A DNA stretch of 64,000 bases from assembly GCA_018806915.1 (NCBI GenBank), contig JAGKQI010000091.1, forward strand, positions 3,224,001-3,288,000, written 5' to 3'. Below are positions 12,347 through 22,584 of this stretch, one piece after another. How positions within the stretch are numbered: position 1 is the stretch's first letter; each line of letters starts with the position of its first letter. The notes beneath the pieces were generated by a model. The model had not been told where the DNA came from and made no database searches. It saw only the letters and a list, made by a program, of their open reading frames with translations. The position numbers and the translations under genes are program-made. Source of the DNA: Phytophthora colocasiae (lineage: Eukaryota > Oomycota > Peronosporomycetes > Peronosporales > Peronosporaceae).

Positions 12347-12823
12347 ACAGAATTGCGGGATCAGCGACAAACTACTTCTGGTTGGAAGAATATCCAACGG
12401 AGCCAGACAACATGCAGAATTCATCGAAGTAGCAATGGTGTTGGCATTTAGCGTAACTGATTGAGAATTTACCTGGGTACTCATTTCACGTTGCAAGCTC
12501 GCTGGAAATTTAGGTCGGACAGTTAATTCGGAGACAAGTGATTACTTTATGCTTCTTGATGACTCCGAGTCTCCTGTCACAACCAAGTGAACACTTCTTA
12601 CTTTGAACACGTCAATAACTTCATATCATTTCTGCTTCGAGCGCTGAGGGTAGCTGCGTCGTCATTGTGGTCCTGTTCAAACAGACTTGGTGGTAGAATG
12701 AATGCATCGAGCAAGGGACAGTAGTGGTAGTGTCACACTGCCGTTCCAGAGCTTGATCGCGTCAGCAACTGCAAGTCCTTTGACGATCGGCCTCACTCCT
12801 CATTTCCGCCTCAAGAGCGCAAT
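12347..12823. other. Spacer between tandem M96-like copies
   Basis: No coding or structural feature is recognised in this spacer. It holds the promoter of the second copy. Confidence 0.5.
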
Positions 12824-13601
12824 ATGGAATCGCTCGTCTTCGACGTGGTTGATAACGACGAGCTTCTCGCTGAAGGTTGGTGATCCTCGACAGTATTGAT
12901 GTTGACCGCCTTGGTACTGATACTCCAGAATCGACACACGTTGATTTAGACGAGAGTGCTGCTGCAGCTGATCTACTTAACACTGCGATTGAAGCTGTTC
13001 ATGCTGCGTTTCCAGACAAAGACAAGCGACCAGTGAAGTTAGCGCAAAAAGCTGGGAAGGAGGAGGAACTTGTGCTACTTGGGCGGCGTCACAGCAATCA
13101 GAAACTACCAAGAGATCCACTGTTTGTACTCACAACGACCGAAAGTACAGAGTACACCAGTCCAAGAAGACCAAGAAGTGGTGGAGGTCGCACTCGAATG
13201 CGAGAGCAGTTGATCCAGTTGCGTTCAGTGGTGCAGAAGATGGAAGCTCATCTGGAAACTCTGAGAAGTCCACGCTCGCCTAGATTCGAAGATTGCAGAG
13301 AATATGTCGATGAAGAAGCTGCACAAACTCAAGAAGGTTGCAAAGAGATGTCTGATGAAGCCGCTGTGTGGCGGAACATTGCAATGCAGCAATTCCGAGC
13401 GCGTCGCAAGGCAGAACAACAGAATAGCGAGTTGCGGGAAAGTCTGGCAGCTCTTATCCAAACAAGTCGAAACCCTTCTCCAAGCGCAGCCACCGCACCC
13501 CGTGAGTCCCTTTATTTGATAGCTAGCTTGATCAAGCTAACTTGTATTTGTTTGTGATGACAGAATTTACTTCTAGCAGACCAATCTGGGCATCCAGATG
13601 A
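12824..13601 (+). pseudogene. M96-like coiled-coil protein, copy 2 (frameshifted)
   Basis: The reading starts at ATG 12824 (MESLVFDVVDNDELLAE), aligned with the start of copy 1 (MESPASAIVDDGFLNEA). It runs into TGA at about 12881. The homologous continuation (LVILDSIDVDRL) lies in another frame from 12877, consistent with loss of one base. The rest is open: MREQLIQLRSVVQKMEAHLE, WRNIAMQQFRARRKAE and a coil. A GTGAGT intron at 13502-13563 leads to a short last exon ending at 13601, in the same place as the intron of copy 1. It is either a young pseudogene or a one-base sequence error. A downstream non-ATG start is unlikely. Function is unknown, as for copy 1. Confidence 0.65.
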
Positions 13602-13723
13602 TCACCTCGGTTCGTAGATATAATAAGGCATAGCAGATTTGTCTACACCGAAAAACCCTAGAATATCCACAAACACCTGTATAACCTTATATATCGCCTT
13701 CGAATCTTCTCGATCAATCCTCA

Positions 13724-13730
13724 TCACTCC
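13724..13730 (+). promoter_or_regulatory. Initiator-like motif TCACTCC
   Basis: Fits the oomycete initiator consensus YCAYTYY and lies 9 nt before the ATG at 13739. This implies a very short 5' UTR. Confidence 0.4.
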
Positions 13731-13738
13731 GATTTAAC

Positions 13739-14998
13739 ATGGCTGCCGACCAAGCAAAAGACCGCGGGAACCGCGCCTTCTCCGCGGGTCTCTATGCCGA
13801 CGCTGTGGCCTGCTTCTCCGAGGCTTTGGCCATCGCCCCTTCCGCCCCCAACGCGCACGTCTTCTACAGTAATCGCTCGGCCGCGCAGCTCAAGCTCAAC
13901 AAGGCCGACGAGGCGCTGAAGGACGCAGACCAGTGCATTGCTCTGAAACCCAATTGGCCCAAAGGATACTCGCGCCGTGGCTCCGCTCTGTACGCTCTGG
14001 GACGTTATGCAGATGCTTATCGTGCTTATAAAGACGGTCTGAATCACGAGGCGTCGAATGCAGGTCTTCTGGAAGGTCTGCGACTGGTGGAAGCCAAGTT
14101 AATGACCCAGAGAGCTGGTACTTCTTCAGGATCGTCTTCTTTCACTTCTACGCCACCCTCAGCCGCTAGTTTGAAGGGATTCCTGGTCGGTAGCAAGAAG
14201 AGCATGTTCCAGTTGTTCCAGTTCGTTCTGCGCACTCTCATGCTGCTCTGCTTCGTGAATTTCTGGATTCCTGTGCTGATTTCCAGTTATGCAGCTTACG
14301 CCAACTTCTTCAAGCTGGCCCTAGTTAACCATGCCAGTTACTTGGCCTTCACCCACGGTGCACCCAAGTGGAACGCTGCCTACGCGCAACGTCTGCTGCT
14401 GGACCCTGCAGCGCAGATTTTCTTCTTCTGCCTGGTGTTCTGGGTCTCTGCTCCTCATGGAATGGCTTTAATGCCTGTTTTCCTGCTGGAAATGGTGCAC
14501 TACTTCTCCTACATGCAATCGCTGCTGCAGATGATCGGACTGGCCGATTCCTCATTGGTAACACTGGTGAGCAGCAAGGCGTTGGTGCCCCTCACTGCTC
14601 TCATTATCAGCGACCCAAGCTTCCCGGCTCTCGCCACGCGTGCCAAGTGGGCCAAGCTGTACACGCGCATGCCGCAGGTTGCAGCCAATCTGGATGTGGC
14701 AATTGGTGTTGCTCTCATCTTGGAGATGCTCACGCCGGCGCGCAACTTCCTGCTGCTTGTGCTGTACTGGCAAGTGCTTCGTGTGCGCTACATGATCTCG
14801 CCGCAGCTGCAGGAGGCCTTCCGTTCTCTTCACGCTACGATTCTTACGCTTGTGAATCATCCGCGCTGTCCCGCTGTGGTCGGATCTGTGTACGGTAAGA
14901 TCCATGCGTTCGCTGTCAAGATGGGCGACGCAGCGGCGCAACAGCAACAGGCTGCGTCTGGCGCTGGAGGTCTGGCCTCGCGCTGCAACATCATGTAG
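13739..14998 (+). CDS. TPR domain fused to a TMEM33/Pom33-like membrane domain
   Basis: A single exon of 419 residues. Residues 1-120 form three TPR repeats of the STI1 type (KDRGNRAFSAGLYADAVACF; NRSAAQLKLNKADEALKDAD; YSRRGSALYALGRYADAYRA). After a Ser-rich linker, residues from about 155 contain several hydrophobic segments that resemble TMEM33/Pom33/Tts1 proteins of the ER and nuclear envelope (for example FVNFWIPVLISSYAAYANFF and LLEMVHYFSYMQSLLQMIG). The C-terminus ends in ASRCNIM. The predicted protein is an ER membrane protein with a cytosolic TPR that could bind chaperone tails. The TPR region and the membrane region are in one open frame with no splice signal needed. The initiator motif just upstream supports this start. 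Confidence 0.85.
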   Translation: MAADQAKDRGNRAFSAGLYADAVACFSEALAIAPSAPNAHVFYSNRSAAQLKLNKADEALKDADQCIALKPNWPKGYSRRGSALYALGRYADAYRAYKDGLNHEASNAGLLEGLRLVEAKLMTQRAGTSSGSSSFTSTPPSAASLKGFLVGSKKSMFQLFQFVLRTLMLLCFVNFWIPVLISSYAAYANFFKLALVNHASYLAFTHGAPKWNAAYAQRLLLDPAAQIFFFCLVFWVSAPHGMALMPVFLLEMVHYFSYMQSLLQMIGLADSSLVTLVSSKALVPLTALIISDPSFPALATRAKWAKLYTRMPQVAANLDVAIGVALILEMLTPARNFLLLVLYWQVLRVRYMISPQLQEAFRSLHATILTLVNHPRCPAVVGSVYGKIHAFAVKMGDAAAQQQQAASGAGGLASRCNIM

Positions 14999-15918
14999 AC
15001 GACGGAAGCGAACCCACGTCGAACAGATAGACAGGTGTATGAACGGGTCACGAGTCGTGACCCACGACTAGCGAGATAATTTGTCCAGTGGACTCCACAG
15101 TGTTGAATTGACAGCATTTCCCCAGACTTACAGTCTGGCTGCGTCCTGCAGCTCACTAGTCGCTGCGAATTTGTAGAACTCTTTCATTTGATGAGCAAGT
15201 GACCTACTTCGAAGTACATGTACTATAATAAGCATCTCATCGATCAAGTGAAGTTGGTAGTCGAGTGGGAAGTCATCGTACTGCCTTGAACTCGCACATC
15301 TTTGATAGCATCTTGTCTTGTACAAATAGGGTTGTTGCCAACAACAACTTGTTGGCAATAACTTGTTGCTACCAGCACCACCATGCGAAGTTGACATCGT
15401 GGAAAATGTGACGGAGCCGGTTAGCATGCGATTCTTGCAGCAAATCAGCGCCACATCCTGTTTGCAGTGCACTTCAACCAGCACTTCCCGCTGATCGACA
15501 CCTTCAACGTGGAGCGCCACGTGTAAGTGTAAAGCGTGCTCGGCTCTCAATTTGTGAATCATCTCTCAGCAGCTGCGCTGGCCAGCACTCTATGCGGAAT
15601 CTGCATTGCGGATCACAGCAAGTTGCTGCTGTCAGCAATGTTGTGACAACCAAGAGATCTCGTTGCCTGATTGTTGCTTAGTTCTTGAAGGACTGAAACT
15701 TGTCGCGAGTTCTGGCTCCCCTGCTTTTCTACACGTAGTGTGCCTGAACTTTTGTGAATAGATGTTCGTGTAGCATATGTAGCAGGCAGGCGTATTGGCG
15801 TGAGGTTCATATCATTCTTATGTTCTTGTTATGTAGATAGCAAAGCTCGACAAAATGGCTAAAAATTTCCTACCATCTAAGACTATCCTAAAGTTCTCTC
15901 CTTCTTCAAGGGTGTGGC
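14999..15918. other. Intergenic, one hairpin
   Basis: A 920-bp region between convergent genes. Apart from the perfect 10-bp hairpin at 15335-15358 and a GTACATGTAC palindrome near 15217, I see no gene or RNA. Confidence 0.5.
15335..15358. repeat. Perfect 10-bp inverted repeat with 4-nt loop
   Basis: The arms TTGCCAACAA and TTGTTGGCAA are perfectly complementary around the loop CAAC. Function is unknown. Confidence 0.7.
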
Positions 15919-17202
15919 CTATGCGGCTGTGACGGTGGAGAACGAGCCGATACGGGAGCGTTTAGCAGCCGCTGGATCTACGTATCCACTGACTGAAAGT
16001 GCCCGCATGCGCTTCGTCGGGGAGCAAATTACTGCGTCATTCTCGCTGTTGGTTGGGGTCGACACGGGTGACGATGGCGCAGAGATCTCTGTCGGCTCCT
16101 GCTTGATTTGTTCTTCTGCGACGGCTTCCTTCTTGTCGTCGTCGTTCTTGGTAGTTGCAGGAGAAGATTCACTCTCTTTGGCTGCCTTCTTGGACTTGCC
16201 ACCCTTCTTCTCGTTTCGGTTGGCCTTGTAGAAGAAGTCCAACAGCAGACCTACAGCGTTTGCATCGTCCACCTCTCCATCTTTTTCATCGTCACCAGAA
16301 TTGTAGCGGGGCTTTAGCGGTACGGGGCGTGACCTGTGGCTCGAAGAAGAGCGCACGTCGAACTCGTCTGTCGGAACTGGTGGATCCTCGCGGTTCTCTT
16401 TGAGTCGCTTGATGAAGGCGGCTTCAAGTGCCACCAGCTCGAGTTGCGCTTGCATGATCCGTACCCGAGATTCCGGCGTGGGACTGCAAGGTCGGAAAAC
16501 CTGTTTGCCGATGCACTCGCCGCCAGTGAACTTCTTTGTGATGCGCATTGGCTCACAGTTGAGCTTCTGCGAGAGATACAGACGTAGCATAGTGCCTCTT
16601 TCCAGTGGCAGTAGCCCTTCTTTGAAGTAGTTAGTCAGTTGGGCGGCGTAGCGGCTCTCTTCCTCAGTCCACTTGCCCTTACGGAGGCCTGGACGTGCCT
16701 TACTCTTGGTAGACCGGTTGGAGAGCTTGGGTGTACGTGCGCGCTTGGGTGTGATTTTCTTAGGCAGCTTGAGATCATCAAGCATGTTGTCGCTCGTAGG
16801 TGAGAACTGTTGCTGCTCCGTCTTGATAGTGTAGCGGTCCTCCGGGTACAACATCGAGTGTTGCGGTTGCGGTTCACGTTCAGGCTCGCTTATAGAGCTG
16901 TACTGAGTGCTTGACGATGCCGGTACAGAAGCTGTAAGACCAGAACCGCCAAAGGTGTTGCTCGTGCGTGAGCTGGGGATAATGAAGCGGAGCGGAGCCA
17001 GCGTTGGCGCTTGTGGGGCGGAGCTCGCAGCCGGTGCGCGCTGGAAGATCGTGGGCTGCGGTCGCATGGCGGGGAAGGGCGGCACATGCAGCCCCGAGGA
17101 TGTCGGGAAGCTACTGTTGGCGCTGGTGGTGACAGGTGCAGATGCTGCGGCGCTGGTATTGCTTGGGGACAGGCCCTGGTGGATTAACGAGCGCATGTCC
17201 AT
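15919..17202 (-). CDS. Stramenopile Myb-like 'GKW' domain protein
   Basis: A single exon of 427 residues starting MDMRSLIHQG. The N-terminal 150 residues are Ser/Pro/Ala-rich and look disordered. Residues about 172-238 hold a conserved block (RKGKWTEEESRYAAQLTNYF, LLPLERGTMLRLYLSQKLNC, EPMRITKKFTGGECIGKQVF). This block is seen in many diatom and oomycete proteins and is often labelled Myb-like. A helix (MQAQLELVALEAAFIKRLKE) and a basic, acidic low-complexity tail with nuclear-localisation-like clusters follow. The block may bind DNA or chromatin, but I know of no proven function. The protein is probably nuclear. Confidence in the gene is high and in its role low. Confidence 0.8.
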   Translation of the reverse strand: MDMRSLIHQGLSPSNTSAAASAPVTTSANSSFPTSSGLHVPPFPAMRPQPTIFQRAPAASSAPQAPTLAPLRFIIPSSRTSNTFGGSGLTASVPASSSTQYSSISEPEREPQPQHSMLYPEDRYTIKTEQQQFSPTSDNMLDDLKLPKKITPKRARTPKLSNRSTKSKARPGLRKGKWTEEESRYAAQLTNYFKEGLLPLERGTMLRLYLSQKLNCEPMRITKKFTGGECIGKQVFRPCSPTPESRVRIMQAQLELVALEAAFIKRLKENREDPPVPTDEFDVRSSSSHRSRPVPLKPRYNSGDDEKDGEVDDANAVGLLLDFFYKANRNEKKGGKSKKAAKESESSPATTKNDDDKKEAVAEEQIKQEPTEISAPSSPVSTPTNSENDAVICSPTKRMRALSVSGYVDPAAAKRSRIGSFSTVTAA

Positions 17203-18924
17203 GGTAATCTATAGAGTTGAATGTATATCGCTGTTGCCTGTCTGATACGCAGGCGCGGTCTTGACTTGAGTGATCCGAATTGCAAAGTGGGGTGAGTGAA
17301 CCTCGAAGTGGCCACACCACCGGCTGGGAAACGCACATTTCTCCCTCCCAAAGCTTGCTCCACCCCAACGAGACGATTTTCATCCAATCGTCGAGGCGAC
17401 GAGTCTCAATTGACGAATTTTTCAATGCCACGCACAAACTTACCGGCAAGCTGAACAGAAGTGAAATGCAATATTAGAGGGATTCTATCTATTCTTTTAG
17501 TTTCTTTAAACCAATTTAAACAGTATATCAATATATACAGGGGGAAAGTTTCTGCGTAGAAATGGCCCGGATTAACGTGTATTGAAGTGAAAGATCGCCG
17601 CTTCTGATTGGCTAAGCGGAAAACAGAAGATCCCCGGCTCTGACTACGTGCAACTTCAACAAAAAAGAAGCGTGCGTGGCAGCGCGTTCTCGTTGACGAG
17701 AAATCGACATGCAAGGTACTAGTAGTACTACTACGTAGTCTCCTAGGAGCTCTTCATGTTATGGTAAGCGCCGCTCGCCCTTGACGCTGTCTGTGCTGCG
17801 GCCTGAAGCCGATCTTGCTCCAGTTGAAGCGCAAATCCCGCCTGGATTGTTGAAGAAAGATGCGAGAGGGACGGCCCATATTGAAGCGGACCGCGCTTGA
17901 GACAGATCTTTGTCATAATTTCAGCCAATGGTGTACGACTTGACTGGGCTGCGCGCTGGTCTCCACCCATTTAAATAACATGTATGGAGAGCTTGATGAG
18001 AAGGCAGAGCGGCCTTCCTAGAAACGGGTCGCGATCAGCGCGACGATGGGGATCCGTGCCTGCGGACACGTGCGTGTAAAGTTCCAGGCAATTGGACTTC
18101 GCCTCCTCTTGACATCGTGCTAGACCGCAGCGGCGAGCCTCGTACTGATGCGTGCGCGGGAGCGCGGGCCTCAAGTGGCTCGGCAGAGACCTCCTTCTCG
18201 GCGGCGACGAGCAGACCCCGCGGCCGACTTCAACAGCCTGCTCTTGCACGGCGTCACCAAACGCGTTTTCTGAAAAAAGTTGGGTCCGAGGTTCAGCTGG
18301 GCCGCGCAGCCCGCAGTGCAGCGGATCTCGTCTTCGCCTTCGCCTTCGGAGCTCTGCGAGCATGGGTCAAATCCGCTGACTTCAACGTCGCCGTATGTCG
18401 CTTGCGTACTGTAGATTCGCTGCGAACTGTGCCTTTCGCGACGGCATGCCGTCCATTCAAATCAACTTCGACATGGTCGAAGTGGGAAAGTTGAAGCAGA
18501 GGAGGACGTTTTGTGTCCCCATTCCCTCGCCTACCCCTTCTCACCTCGCCAGTTGCGGTCGCGGCATTGCGTGGTTCAGTCTTGAAGGTGTTGAAGCAGT
18601 CGACGACCTGCAGCCTGCAGGTCTGGTCGACTTGAGTCCCGCATCGAGAGTCGATCGACCTCGGACCTTCTTCAGAAACGATTTGCATTCTGCTTAGCAA
18701 GCTTTCGTGGCACAGATCCACGGCGGGTCCGCTGATGCTGCGTCAACCCTGGATCGCTGCTTCAACATGGGAGGACCCCAAGCAGAGCGCAACTTCAATT
18801 CTATGCATCACAAACTGTGATTAACAGCCCACTTACAGTATGGGCAACGTCAGCTTCAGCGCTCAAAATCCGCGCGGAACGCGGTGTATTTAACTTATAA
18901 ACGGACTAAGCATGACCACACTGT
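17203..18924. other. Gene-poor stretch with one short ORF
   Basis: No confident gene. The best small minus-strand frame is 17743-17970 (75 residues, MGGDQRAAQSSRTPLAEIMT start). It could be a last exon of a gene running through 18363, but no family is recognised. The other frames look like random GC-rich ORFs. Confidence 0.35.
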
Positions 18925-19434
18925 TTAGTTGACGCCTTCGATGCGAGGCATGTTGATCACTGGCACTCGTGACGAGACTCGTCGTCGCTGCTGTTGTTGC
19001 TGCTGGTATGGCGAATAGCGGTACTGGCGCAAGAAGTTCCCATTCATGGCCCTCCGTGAACACTGAGCGCATGAGCAAACCACTTCCCCCGTCGAGGCGT
19101 TGCCCAGCCAGAAGACGAGGTCGGGCCACGGGATATCATCCGTGCATGGCTCACGCGAAGGCTCTAGCCAGCAGTTGTTTGCAGTCCGGGGCGAAGGAGT
19201 CCGGCCGAATCCGGATGATACGCAACTTCCTTTGGTTGCGCTGCTGCTGCTGTTGCTGTGTGTGAAGAACCCAGCAGGGTCAAGCTCCAGGAACGTCTCG
19301 GGCGCTGTGGACTCCAAGAAGTTGGTGTGGAAAAGGAGCGTTGACACGTCGCTGCTGTCGGTATTCCAGATCGAAGCACCCCTACTCGAACTCGGACTGC
19401 TGAACGATTGCAGCTGCTGCTTATTGGTGAGCAT
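18925..19434 (-). CDS. Hypothetical 169-residue protein
   Basis: An open minus-strand frame starts MLTNKQQLQSFSSPSSSRG and ends RVPVINMPRIEGVN. It has a Ser/Thr-rich N-terminal half and a CSCAQCSRR cysteine cluster. A basic Gln-rich tail (YSPYQQQQQQRRRVSSRVP) follows. There is no signal peptide or membrane segment. I do not recognise a family. Plausibility rests on the complete frame and the ordered arrangement of low-complexity and cysteine segments. It could be spurious. Confidence 0.4.
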   Translation of the reverse strand: MLTNKQQLQSFSSPSSSRGASIWNTDSSDVSTLLFHTNFLESTAPETFLELDPAGFFTHSNSSSSATKGSCVSSGFGRTPSPRTANNCWLEPSREPCTDDIPWPDLVFWLGNASTGEVVCSCAQCSRRAMNGNFLRQYRYSPYQQQQQQRRRVSSRVPVINMPRIEGVN

Positions 19435-20293
19435 CGTTTTAAGGTGGCCCTGTGTTGCTGTTGCTGTGGATTAAGCTATGTTGTGTACGCGTTCGTCAGC
19501 GTAGGTCGTCCCTGTCGGTCGGGCAACGATGACAGACTCGGTTTCTGACCTCGAGGGGGAATTCGGGAGTGACGGAGGGGGACCAGAGGCGCCGCACCAA
19601 GCGTCGCGTTCTGCGGCTTTCCGGGTTGCTGCGCAACGTTGTGTTGATCCGAACAAAATCTAGGCTGAACGTAACGTTGGGTGTTTCAAGCTTCACGTGG
19701 CAGTGCCAAGGAATCTCTGTAACATCCCAGAGTCGAAACCCCCTTATCAGGCGTCGAGTATGAACCTACAGCGGAGAAAAGCGAGCCGTCCAGCTGTCAG
19801 CTTCGAGAGACTAAATTTGTGGGCTGTCCGATATATCACTCGGCGCTGGGTTGTTGGGGTCAGATATCTCGTGAGATGTGTGATTCTTGCAAACCAAGCT
19901 TGACGCAAGTCACTCCAACAGGCGATATGCATGCCAGTGTTTTCTCTATATGACATCAAAAGTACTCTCCGGAAAAGGAAACGGATATTACAAGACTCTA
20001 TGGTGCCATATTGCATACAGCCCACTTCAACATCAACAACTTCAACGTCGAAGTACAAGTATTTAGCTTTGCAGTATTAATCCTATACACGCAACACGCG
20101 AAACTCTGCTGGTCAAGCGCTTGAGATGCAGATTTAGGCGCTACACACGCAGCCCACCGAGCTGTCGATAGGATGGACCATGACATTTTCCAAACTCGAA
20201 GCATGAAGCCTTCGGTCACCGGCTTAACCCTGAAGCACGGCTTACATTTACGCTTGCCAGAAGCCAACTCGCACAAATTTACCGTTCATCAAC
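19435..20293. other. Intergenic, nothing recognised
   Basis: Only short unconvincing frames. No repeat, RNA gene or transposon end is seen. Confidence 0.5.
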
Positions 20294-22066
20294 TCACCCA
20301 TACAGGAACTGCGCCTCGCCCTTCATCAAGATGCTATCGCCAGAGCTTCCTCGAGTTCGGCACGAACCTGAGTCCAGCTCGGATTCGCTGCATTCTTCTG
20401 GGTCTTGAGGATGCGTCGGCACGCCTTTGTCTTTAGATGCAGCTGTAGAGAAGGACTGCACCGTCACGCTGGGGTGGTTGGTCTGAAGTACCAGGTCCGA
20501 CAATACGTGCACGCTGTCTCGACGGTATATACTCACGGAAACTCCGTGTCGCTCTCGCATAATGGGGACCAAAAGCTGTGTAAAACCTGCTGCGATTTCA
20601 CTGCTCAAATTGACCAGACGCAGTGGCGTCGCTCTACCCGTGCCTCGGATCGAATTGTGTAGCCAATCTGTCAATCCCATAACCTTGGATTTGTCAGTGG
20701 ACCAATGGTCCAGCAAGCACCTGATCAGCGGTGAGTTCAAGTCCCCTGGTGGTGCTGGGAACGGCGCAGTCTCCTCCGTCCACTTGCTACTTTCATCATC
20801 ATCGACCAGAGCTCTAATCTGTTTTTCTTTCTTGTCGACATCCATGCCAGCGAGAGCTTCAACGTGGTAATCCAATTGATGCGTTAGTCGAGAAATTTCT
20901 TCTTGAGCAGACACGTTGCATTCCTCCAGTGCCTTCTGCGAGGCAACGGCAGCACACCACTGAACCTTCGTATGGCGTAACATCTCTTTCGACAAATTGT
21001 ACTTCTCAGTGATGATCTGTAACTTGCGAGTCAACCGTTCAATCACCGACTCCATCGATTCTCCACTGCTGATTGTAGTGTCCGACCCTGCTGAACCATT
21101 GCTGCTGTTACTACCCACTCGCTTAAGTGCTTGTTCAAGTACTTCTTCTTCAGCGTTCTCTGAGAGATGTGGCAAGTTCATAGTTGCTCGCAGTTCCCGT
21201 AGGTCACTCTCAAGTTTCATGTTCGTTTCAATCAGCACGTCACGCACAGTCACTCCAAGTATCTGTGGGTCTGACTCCTCTGGTTGCTGCGCGCACGTGC
21301 AGTCAGCTGCAAACGGACGTGATTCAGCGATCTTCTTGTACACCAGATTCATCGATCGAAGACTGTCCAGCACAGCCTGCTCCTCCATACGCTCTTCACG
21401 CAACGTATCGTTGGTGCTCTGCAACTTTTCATTTCGTTTCTCAAGTCGTTCAATGTGTGCAATGCATTCGGGCAGTTTAGCCACTTTACGACGCAAAGTA
21501 TCGACTTCCTTGCGCAAACTTTTAACTTCCAACGTGTGCGCTTCGTTCTCTTCCAGTGTGGTGTGAAGTCGGTGTTGTAGCTCCTCATAATCTGCATAGG
21601 TGAAGACACTGGCCTGGTTCGAGTCGTACGTCGCTGCTGGATTCACCACGGCATAATTCTGCTCAGCTGCTTCAGCTTTAGCAGTGTCTGCTTTAAGCTG
21701 ACCTAATTCCAGCTGCAAAATCGTGATCTGATTGTCTGCCAGTGTTTTGGCGGCCTCAGCCTCCACCACCTGTTGCTTAAGTAGATCCTCCTTCTCTAAT
21801 AGATCCGTCACTAGTGCCGACTTGGCCTTCAGCTCATTGTGTAGCATACTTGCCTCCATGAGCAGATCCTTCCGGTTCTCCGTCACACTAGCCAGCTCCT
21901 GCTCGCGAGCTTTCAAGTGTGAGTTTAGCTTGGGTCGTTCATGCTCCAGCACCGCCACCTGCTCCCGCAAAGCCGTGACTTCCTCGTTCAACGCTTTGTT
22001 AGCCTCCAGTAGTTGGATACCGGCACGTGCAGCCTTACGGAGCGCTTCTTCTTCGTCCATATCCAT
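20294..22066 (-). CDS. Coiled-coil protein with N-terminal CC1-box (candidate dynein adaptor)
   Basis: A single exon of 590 residues. Residues about 8-24 read LRKAARAGIQLLEANKAL. This contains the AAxxG pattern of CC1 boxes in BICD, Spindly, HAP1 and TRAK adaptors. A nearly continuous coiled coil follows to about residue 415. It includes a cysteine pair (DCTCAQQPEESD) and a Ser/Gly linker (GSNSSNGSAGSDTTISSGES). The C-terminal part (LIRCLLDHWSTDKSKVMGL) resembles the position and pattern of the C-terminal segment in the gene at 1814-3775. Both genes share the order CC1 box, coil, acidic linker, small C-terminal domain. The protein probably links a cargo to cytoplasmic dynein. That role is inference and no cargo is suggested by context. 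Confidence 0.8.
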   Translation of the reverse strand: MDMDEEEALRKAARAGIQLLEANKALNEEVTALREQVAVLEHERPKLNSHLKAREQELASVTENRKDLLMEASMLHNELKAKSALVTDLLEKEDLLKQQVVEAEAAKTLADNQITILQLELGQLKADTAKAEAAEQNYAVVNPAATYDSNQASVFTYADYEELQHRLHTTLEENEAHTLEVKSLRKEVDTLRRKVAKLPECIAHIERLEKRNEKLQSTNDTLREERMEEQAVLDSLRSMNLVYKKIAESRPFAADCTCAQQPEESDPQILGVTVRDVLIETNMKLESDLRELRATMNLPHLSENAEEEVLEQALKRVGSNSSNGSAGSDTTISSGESMESVIERLTRKLQIITEKYNLSKEMLRHTKVQWCAAVASQKALEECNVSAQEEISRLTHQLDYHVEALAGMDVDKKEKQIRALVDDDESSKWTEETAPFPAPPGDLNSPLIRCLLDHWSTDKSKVMGLTDWLHNSIRGTGRATPLRLVNLSSEIAAGFTQLLVPIMRERHGVSVSIYRRDSVHVLSDLVLQTNHPSVTVQSFSTAASKDKGVPTHPQDPEECSESELDSGSCRTRGSSGDSILMKGEAQFLYG

Positions 22067-22584
22067 GTCGAAACACTCGGAGCCTCGAGCTATTGTCCGT
22101 TATGGCAGATAGGGCAATTGAATATGGTACAAGTAAGCAATTGGAACATAATTCTATGTATACGTTTGCAACGAAGACTTACAAGTGCAGGAGTATGGAG
22201 CGTCATCGTCCAGTGCTGAGCTCGAGGACAATGCCCTCTCCAGGCGGTTCATGGTCGTCCTGTACTACGCAGATGCAAAGCAGTTATGGCATATGGCAAT
22301 GGTTTGTACAGGCGTTTTCTTGACGTTGGCCTGCACGTCCCGTTCGAAGGAAGAAATTGCAACATCTGCTAAACTTGATATGTATCCATCTTGTTGTAGA
22401 AACATCTAAAAATACTTTTTTCTTCACGCACAATAATTTATCCAACGAATAATGTTCATGTTAGGAAGTCATATCAGATCAGCTTCGAGAGGTGTACCTT
22501 TCTCTCCCGTCGAATTATTCTCAGGTTCATACAAAATTCCAGTGAAATCTAGGTAGCAAATTGGTCAGACCAATTTTAGTCCTC
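22067..22584. other. Divergent promoter region
   Basis: Lies between the divergent CC1-box gene and the cyclo-ligase gene. No further feature is recognised. Confidence 0.5.

Noticed and set aside
15335..15358. Hairpin considered as a bacterial-type terminator
   Set aside because: The genome is eukaryotic and there is no following T run or nearby gene end that would need it.
15128..15562. Minus-strand ORF of 144 residues
   Set aside because: Composition is unlike neighbouring genes and it has no motif. It spans the hairpin region and looks like chance.
17971..18363. Minus-strand frame with CGLARCQEEAKSNCLELY, considered as a CHCH-type protein
   Set aside because: Spacing does not fit a twin CX9C motif and the surrounding sequence is random-looking.
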